From positions 62,001-126,000 of the forward strand of contig NZ_JAKVTW010000009.1 of assembly GCF_022489065.1 (NCBI RefSeq): 64,000 bases of DNA. Direction: 5' to 3'. The translations under genes and the position numbers were made by a program. Of the stretch, positions 59,654 to 64,000 are shown piece by piece. The notes beneath the pieces were generated by a model. The model made no database searches. It was not told where the DNA came from and worked only from the letters and a program-made list of their open reading frames with translations. This DNA comes from Vreelandella neptunia. Its GTDB lineage: Bacteria; Pseudomonadota; Gammaproteobacteria; Pseudomonadales; Halomonadaceae. Every line of letters starts with the position of its first letter. Position 1 is the first letter of the stretch.

Positions 59654-60046
59654 ATGAGCATGCAAGACACTCTGGCGGATATGTTTACTCGTATCCGCAA
59701 TGCGCAGATGGCCACCAAGGAGACGGCAACCATGCCGTCCTCCAAGCTGAAAGTGCAAGTGGCCCGAGTGCTAAAGGAAGAAGGCTACATTACTGACTTT
59801 ACGGTAGCGGAGGGTGTTAAGCCTGAGCTGACCGTGACTCTCAAGTACTTTGAGGGTAAGCCGGTAATTGAGCACATTCAGCGGGTTTCCAAGCCGTCCC
59901 TGCGCCGTTATATGGGCAAGGACAACCTGCCTAAGGTCGCCGATGGTCTGGGTATCGCGATTGTCACCACATCTAATGGTGTCATGACCGATCGTGCCGC
60001 GCGCCAAGCGGGTGTCGGTGGCGAAGTCATCTGCACCGTATTCTAG
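59654..60046 (+). CDS. rpsH: 30S ribosomal protein S8
   Basis: S8 is a primary binder of 16S rRNA and in E. coli represses the spc operon. The 130-residue protein starts [20 protein letters not shown] and has [25 protein letters not shown] lies upstream. Confidence 0.98.
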   Translation: MSMQDTLADMFTRIRNAQMATKETATMPSSKLKVQVARVLKEEGYITDFTVAEGVKPELTVTLKYFEGKPVIEHIQRVSKPSLRRYMGKDNLPKVADGLGIAIVTTSNGVMTDRAARQAGVGGEVICTVF

Positions 60047-60055
60047 GAGGCTGGA

Positions 60056-60586
60056 ATGTCCCGCATAGCGAAATATCCGGTTAAAGTGCCTGCCGGCGTT
60101 GAGGTTAAAATCAATGCTGACCAGCTGACCGCCAAAGGCGGCCAAGGCACGCTATCTATGACTATCCACTCTGATGTAGTGGTTGCTCAAGAAGATGGCC
60201 AGCTGACCTTCGCCCCGAGCGAATCTGCCAAGAGCTGGGCCATGGCCGGGACTACCCGTGCCTTAGTTCAGAACCTGGTAACGGGCGTATCTGAGGGTTT
60301 CACAAGAACTCTCGAAATTGTTGGCGTCGGTTATCGTGCCCAAGCTAAGGGCCAGACGCTCAATCTTTCACTGGGCTTCTCGCACCCGGTCGACTACGAA
60401 CTGCCTAAGGGTGTCTCAGCGGAAACGCCGAAGAACACCGTGATCGTGCTGAAAAGCGCGGACAAGCAGCAGCTCGGTCAGTGCGCCGCGGAAATCCGCG
60501 CTTTCCGTCCGCCCGAGCCGTATAAAGGCAAGGGTGTACGGTACGCCGACGAGCAGGTGCGTCGCAAAGAAGCCAAGAAGAAGTAA
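60056..60586 (+). CDS. rplF: 50S ribosomal protein L6
   Basis: L6 lies by the sarcin-ricin loop. The 176-residue protein has two L6 domains and the signature [23 protein letters not shown] at the end. AGGAGG lies just upstream. Confidence 0.98.
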   Translation: MSRIAKYPVKVPAGVEVKINADQLTAKGGQGTLSMTIHSDVVVAQEDGQLTFAPSESAKSWAMAGTTRALVQNLVTGVSEGFTRTLEIVGVGYRAQAKGQTLNLSLGFSHPVDYELPKGVSAETPKNTVIVLKSADKQQLGQCAAEIRAFRPPEPYKGKGVRYADEQVRRKEAKKK

Positions 60587-60595
60587 GGCAGGGTT

Positions 60596-60946
60596 ATGAA
60601 CGCGAAGAAAGAATCTCGTCTCCGTCGTGCCCGCCGCGCTCGCGCAAAGATCCGCGAGCTGGGCGTGTATCGCCTGTGCGTCAACCGTACCCCGCGTCAC
60701 ATCTATGCGCAGATTATCTCGCCGGATGGTGGCAAAGTGCTAGCCAGTGCTTCTACGCTGGACAAAGCACTGCGTGAGGGTGCGACCGGTAATTCAGATG
60801 CTGCCTCTAAAGTAGGTGCTCTGATTGCCGAACGCGCTAAAGAAGCAGGCATCACCCAGGTGGCCTTCGACCGTGCTGGCTTTAAGTATCACGGCCGCGT
60901 CAAGGCGCTGGCCGACGCCGCACGTGAAGGCGGCCTGGAATTCTAA
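60596..60946 (+). CDS. rplR: 50S ribosomal protein L18
   Basis: L18 binds 5S rRNA with L5. The 116-residue protein shows [31 protein letters not shown] and [24 protein letters not shown]. Canonical for the family. Confidence 0.98.
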   Translation: MNAKKESRLRRARRARAKIRELGVYRLCVNRTPRHIYAQIISPDGGKVLASASTLDKALREGATGNSDAASKVGALIAERAKEAGITQVAFDRAGFKYHGRVKALADAAREGGLEF

Positions 60947-60957
60947 AGGGTTTTACG

Positions 60958-61458
60958 ATGGCGAAGAACGAACAGCAAAGCGGTGATCTGCAAGAGAAGT
61001 TAGTGCAGGTCAACCGCGTCGCCAAGGTGGTCAAGGGTGGTCGTATTTTCGGCTTCACCGCACTGACCGTCGTTGGTGATGGTAAAGGTCGTGTCGGTTT
61101 TGGTCGTGGCAAGGCGCGTGAAGTGCCGGTCGCGATTCAGAAAGCGATGGATCAAGCTCGTCGCAACATGGTCAAGGTGAACCTTGCTGGCCACACGCTG
61201 CAGTACCCGGTAAAAGCCCGTCACGGTGCTTCCAAGGTGTACATGCAGCCGGCTTCCGAAGGTACCGGCATCATCGCCGGTGGCGCCATGCGCTCTGTAT
61301 TAGAGCTTGCCGGTGTCCACGACGTACTGGCCAAGTGCTACGGTTCCACCAACCCGGTTAACGTGGTTCGAGCGACTGTTAAAGGTCTCTCTGCCATGCA
61401 AGCACCGGAAGACATTGCCGCTAAGCGCGGTTTGTCTGTCGAAGCGATCACGGGGTAA
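60958..61458 (+). CDS. rpsE: 30S ribosomal protein S5
   Basis: S5 affects translational fidelity and helicase activity. The 166-residue protein has [30 protein letters not shown], then [19 protein letters not shown]. The spectinomycin-loop region looks wild type. Confidence 0.98.
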   Translation: MAKNEQQSGDLQEKLVQVNRVAKVVKGGRIFGFTALTVVGDGKGRVGFGRGKAREVPVAIQKAMDQARRNMVKVNLAGHTLQYPVKARHGASKVYMQPASEGTGIIAGGAMRSVLELAGVHDVLAKCYGSTNPVNVVRATVKGLSAMQAPEDIAAKRGLSVEAITG

Positions 61459-61464
61459 GGCACC

Positions 61465-61647
61465 ATGGCAGCAACGATCAAGGTTACCCAGATCCGCAGC
61501 ACCATCGGCATTATGCCCAAGCACAAGGCTACTATGAAAGGCTTGGGCCTGCGTCGCATCGGTCATACGGTTGAACTGGAAGACACCCCTGCCGTACGCG
61601 GCATGATCCACAAGGTAACTTACCTTGTGCGCGTTGAGGGAGAGTAA
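61465..61647 (+). CDS. rpmD: 50S ribosomal protein L30
   Basis: The 60-residue protein ([30 protein letters not shown]) is canonical L30. It lies 6 bp after rpsE and 3 bp before rplO, whose Shine-Dalgarno lies in its last codons. Confidence 0.98.
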   Translation: MAATIKVTQIRSTIGIMPKHKATMKGLGLRRIGHTVELEDTPAVRGMIHKVTYLVRVEGE

Positions 61648-61650
61648 TCC

Positions 61651-62085
61651 ATGAAACTCAATAACCTAAGCCCGGCTCCGGGCTCCAAACACGCTGCAAA
61701 GCGCGTTGGTCGTGGCATCGGTTCCGGTCTTGGTAAGACCGGTGGCCGTGGTCACAAAGGTCAGAAATCACGTAGTGGCGGCAGTGTTAAGCCCGGTTTC
61801 GAAGGCGGTCAGATGCCTTTGCAGCGTCGTTTACCGAAATTCGGTTTTACGTCTGCAAAGTCTTTGGTCTCTGAAGAAGTACGCCTGGCTGAACTTGCTA
61901 AAGTTGCCGGTGGCGAAGTCACCATGGCGACTTTGAAAGAAGCCAACGTGCTAAAGGACTCTACGCTACACGCGAAGATCATCCTTTCTGGCGAATTGAA
62001 AACAGCGGTTACCGTTCGCGGAATCAAGGTCACCAAAGGTGCCCGTGAAGCGATCGAAGCCGCTGGCGGCAAGGTAGAGGACTAA
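61651..62085 (+). CDS. rplO: 50S ribosomal protein L15
   Basis: L15 is a late-assembling protein at the core of the 50S. The 144-residue protein has a long basic N-terminus ([28 protein letters not shown]) and [17 protein letters not shown]. secY starts directly after its stop. Confidence 0.98.
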   Translation: MKLNNLSPAPGSKHAAKRVGRGIGSGLGKTGGRGHKGQKSRSGGSVKPGFEGGQMPLQRRLPKFGFTSAKSLVSEEVRLAELAKVAGGEVTMATLKEANVLKDSTLHAKIILSGELKTAVTVRGIKVTKGAREAIEAAGGKVED

Positions 62086-63417
62086 ATGGCCAAGTCAGGA
62101 AAAATGCCGGCGATGGGCAGCGGTCTGAGTGAACTGTGGGCGCGTTTGCGCTTCGTGCTCCTCGCCATCGTGGTGTACCGTATTGGTGCCCACATTCCCG
62201 TTCCCGGTATCAATCCTGACCAGCTTGCTGCCTTGTTTAGGGAGCAACAGGGCACCATCTTGGGCATGTTTAACATGTTCTCGGGTGGCGCCCTGGAGCG
62301 CATGAGTGTCCTCGCCCTGGGTATAATGCCCTATATTTCGGCGTCGATTATCATGCAGCTCATGACTGCGGTCTCTCCTCATCTTGAACAGCTCAAGAAA
62401 GAGGGTGAGGCTGGCCGCCGCAAGATTAGCCAGTACACCCGCTACGGCACGGTGATACTGGCATTTGTCCAGGCTACCGGCATGTCCGTCGGTCTGGCTA
62501 GCCAAGGCATCGCGTACACTGCTGACTTCAGCTTCTACTTCACCGCCGTGATTACGTTCGTATCAGGTGCGGTGTTTATGATGTGGCTAGGTGAGCAGAT
62601 TACCGAGAAGGGCATCGGCAACGGTATTTCGCTGCTGATCTTCGCCGGTATTGTCGCTGGACTGCCCAGTGCCGTGGGCCAAGCGTTCGAGCTTGCCCGT
62701 AATGAAGGGGCCTGGAATGTTCTGCCGCTGTTAGCGTTGTCAGCGTTAGGTATTGCGACTGTCGCCTTTGTAGTCTTCATTGAGCGCGGCCAACGCCGTC
62801 TCAAGGTTAACTACCCACGGCGGCAAGTGGGCAATAAGATGTATGCAGGGCAAAGTAGCTACCTGCCTTTGAAGGTCAACATGGCCGGTGTTATCCCGGC
62901 GATTTTTGCCTCCAGTATTCTACTCTTCCCGGCCTCTATTGGTCAGTGGGTAGGTGCCGGTGAAGGTATGGAGTGGTTGCAGCGTGCATCTCAGGCATTA
63001 GGCCCAGGTCAACCGCTTTACATCTTGCTTTTCGCGGCGGCAGTGGTATTCTTCTGCTTCTTTTACACAGCGCTGGTCTTCAACCCCAAGGATGTGGCTG
63101 ACAATCTTAAAAAGTCAGGTGCTTTCCTGCCGGGCATTCGCCCCGGCGAGCAGACCGCTCGCTATATCGACAAGGTCATGACACGTCTGACCCTGTTCGG
63201 TGCCTTGTATATCACTGCGGTTTCCTTGATGCCCCAGTTCTTGATTGTGGCGTGGAACGTGCCGTTCTTTTTCGGCGGTACCTCGTTGTTAATCGTAGTC
63301 GTGGTCATCATGGACTTCATGGCCCAGGTGCAGTCGCATCTCATGTCGCATCAGTATGACTCAGTGATGAAGAAGTCCAACCTGAAAGGCTACGGTAGCG
63401 GCGGTATCATGCGCTAA
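62086..63417 (+). CDS. secY: Preprotein translocase subunit SecY
   Basis: SecY forms the protein-conducting channel. The 443-residue protein has ten membrane helices, the plug region after TM1, [25 protein letters not shown]-like cytoplasmic loop ([16 protein letters not shown]) and [28 protein letters not shown] precedes the ATG, which is next to the rplO stop. Confidence 0.98.
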   Translation: MAKSGKMPAMGSGLSELWARLRFVLLAIVVYRIGAHIPVPGINPDQLAALFREQQGTILGMFNMFSGGALERMSVLALGIMPYISASIIMQLMTAVSPHLEQLKKEGEAGRRKISQYTRYGTVILAFVQATGMSVGLASQGIAYTADFSFYFTAVITFVSGAVFMMWLGEQITEKGIGNGISLLIFAGIVAGLPSAVGQAFELARNEGAWNVLPLLALSALGIATVAFVVFIERGQRRLKVNYPRRQVGNKMYAGQSSYLPLKVNMAGVIPAIFASSILLFPASIGQWVGAGEGMEWLQRASQALGPGQPLYILLFAAAVVFFCFFYTALVFNPKDVADNLKKSGAFLPGIRPGEQTARYIDKVMTRLTLFGALYITAVSLMPQFLIVAWNVPFFFGGTSLLIVVVVIMDFMAQVQSHLMSHQYDSVMKKSNLKGYGSGGIMR

Positions 63418-63483
63418 GGCGCCGTCTACCCCTATTAAGTTAGTGAGGGGGCGTGCCGCGAGCCGGTTTTTGGAGAAAGATCG

Positions 63484-63597
63484 ATGAAAGTTCGAGCTTC
63501 CGTAAAGAAAATGTGCCGTAACTGCAAGATCATTCGTCGCAATGGCGCTGTCCGCGTCATCTGCAGCGAACCACGGCACAAACAGCGCCAGGGTTAA
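63484..63597 (+). CDS. rpmJ: 50S ribosomal protein L36
   Basis: The 37-residue protein ([19 protein letters not shown], then RHKQRQG) is the zinc-binding form of L36: Cys11, Cys14, Cys27 and His32 are in place. It closes the spc operon as in E. coli and sits 66 bp after secY. Confidence 0.97.
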   Translation: MKVRASVKKMCRNCKIIRRNGAVRVICSEPRHKQRQG

Positions 63598-63623
63598 TAG
63601 CCTGGGTTGTATTAAGCGGGTGC

Positions 63624-63677
63624 CAGCATACCCCTTGCCTTAGGGCACTTAAAGGGGTATGCTGTTGCGCCTTTTGT
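63624..63677 (+). terminator. Probable terminator between spc and alpha operons
   Basis: CAGCATACCCCTT and AAGGGGTATGCTG (63624-63636/63652-63664) form a perfect 13-bp stem with a 15-nt loop; GCGCCTTTTG follows. It may be partial, because rpsM follows within about 45 bp and I see no strong promoter in between. Confidence 0.65.
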
Positions 63678-63720
63678 AGATGAATAAACGAGCAAGCCGC
63701 TCAAATTTCGGAGTAAGCTG

Positions 63721-64000
63721 ATGGCCCGTATTGCAGGCGTCAATATCCCGGACAACAAGCATGCGGCGATCTCGCTGACCTATATCTTCGGGATTGGCCG
63801 TACCCGTGCTGAGCACATCTGTGCTGCAGCTGGTATTGCCACTACTGCCAAGATCCAGGATCTGTCTTCTGAAGAAGTCGACACCCTGCGTTCTGAAGTT
63901 GGTAAGTACACCGTAGAAGGCGACCTTCGTCGTGATGTCACGCTGAACATTAAGCGTCTCATGGACTTAGGCTGCTACCGTGGTCTGCGTCATCGTCGTA
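63721..64000 (+). CDS. rpsM: 30S ribosomal protein S13 (partial, cut by the window end)
   Basis: S13 contacts the P-site tRNA and bridges to the 50S. The visible 93 residues ([25 protein letters not shown] then [12 protein letters not shown]) are the canonical N-terminal two thirds of a protein of about 118 residues. CGGAG precedes the ATG. It starts the alpha operon. Confidence 0.97.
   Translation, partial: MARIAGVNIPDNKHAAISLTYIFGIGRTRAEHICAAAGIATTAKIQDLSSEEVDTLRSEVGKYTVEGDLRRDVTLNIKRLMDLGCYRGLRHRR

Overview
The window reads as chromosomal DNA of a gammaproteobacterium, most probably a Halomonas-like member of the Halomonadaceae. This is an inference from gene order and protein style: a fabA-fabB pair, the tRNA-Tyr/Gly/Thr and tRNA-Trp cluster feeding secE-nusG, and rpoBC running straight into the str, S10 and spc operons. 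No identity search was run. I see no phage, insertion sequence, integron or CRISPR array.

Layout. (1) 0.1-7.9 kb: a YajR-type MFS transporter, ssb, an RmlD-like protein with plsC, then fabA-fabB on the minus strand (unsaturated fatty acid synthesis) and a membrane-tethered PAS-GGDEF-EAL protein. (2) 7.9-17.9 kb: a cluster on the minus strand made of a renalase-like flavoprotein, a MerR/LitR-family regulator, a CPD photolyase, an NTF2-like protein, an SDR, an amine-oxidase-like flavoprotein, a DUF1365 protein, a cyclopropane-fatty-acid-synthase-type methyltransferase and a DUF2878 membrane protein, with a TIGR01777 epimerase diverging from it. This looks like a light or photo-oxidative-stress regulon joining DNA repair to membrane lipid modification. 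(3) 17.9-23.7 kb: rapA, a thioredoxin-like protein with an Lgt-like membrane domain, a small membrane protein, and a lipoprotein of the phospholipase D/cardiolipin synthase family. (4) 23.8-30.7 kb: a branched-chain-amino-acid-type ABC transporter whose binding-protein gene converges on the livGFHM genes across a strongly folded spacer, then an NSS-family sodium symporter. (5) 30.9-34.9 kb: typA/bipA, birA, coaX. (6) 35.0-64.0 kb: tRNA genes and the complete translation/transcription super-cluster: secE, nusG, rplKAJL, rpoBC, rpsL, rpsG, fusA, tuf, the S10 operon, the spc operon and the start of the alpha operon (rpsM is cut by the window end).

How the parts fit. fabA/fabB make the unsaturated chains, plsC places acyl chains on glycerol-phosphate, and the Cfa-type enzyme with its flavoprotein partners can modify those chains in the membrane. 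The ribosomal part is conventional, with readable promoters before tRNA-Tyr, rpsL and rpsJ, a partial terminator between rplL and rpoB, and a probable L10 leader before rplJ. No second tuf gene lies between the tRNA clusters, where many gammaproteobacteria keep tufB.

Most unusual signals. The LitR-like regulator has lost the residues expected to bind cobalamin yet sits in a photolyase/lipid cluster with candidate TTGTA...TACAA operators. A highly folded element lies between two convergent transporter units. Short tandem duplications (13-17 bp units) recur in several intergenic spacers and in the ssb linker; one set contains the rpsG stop codon.
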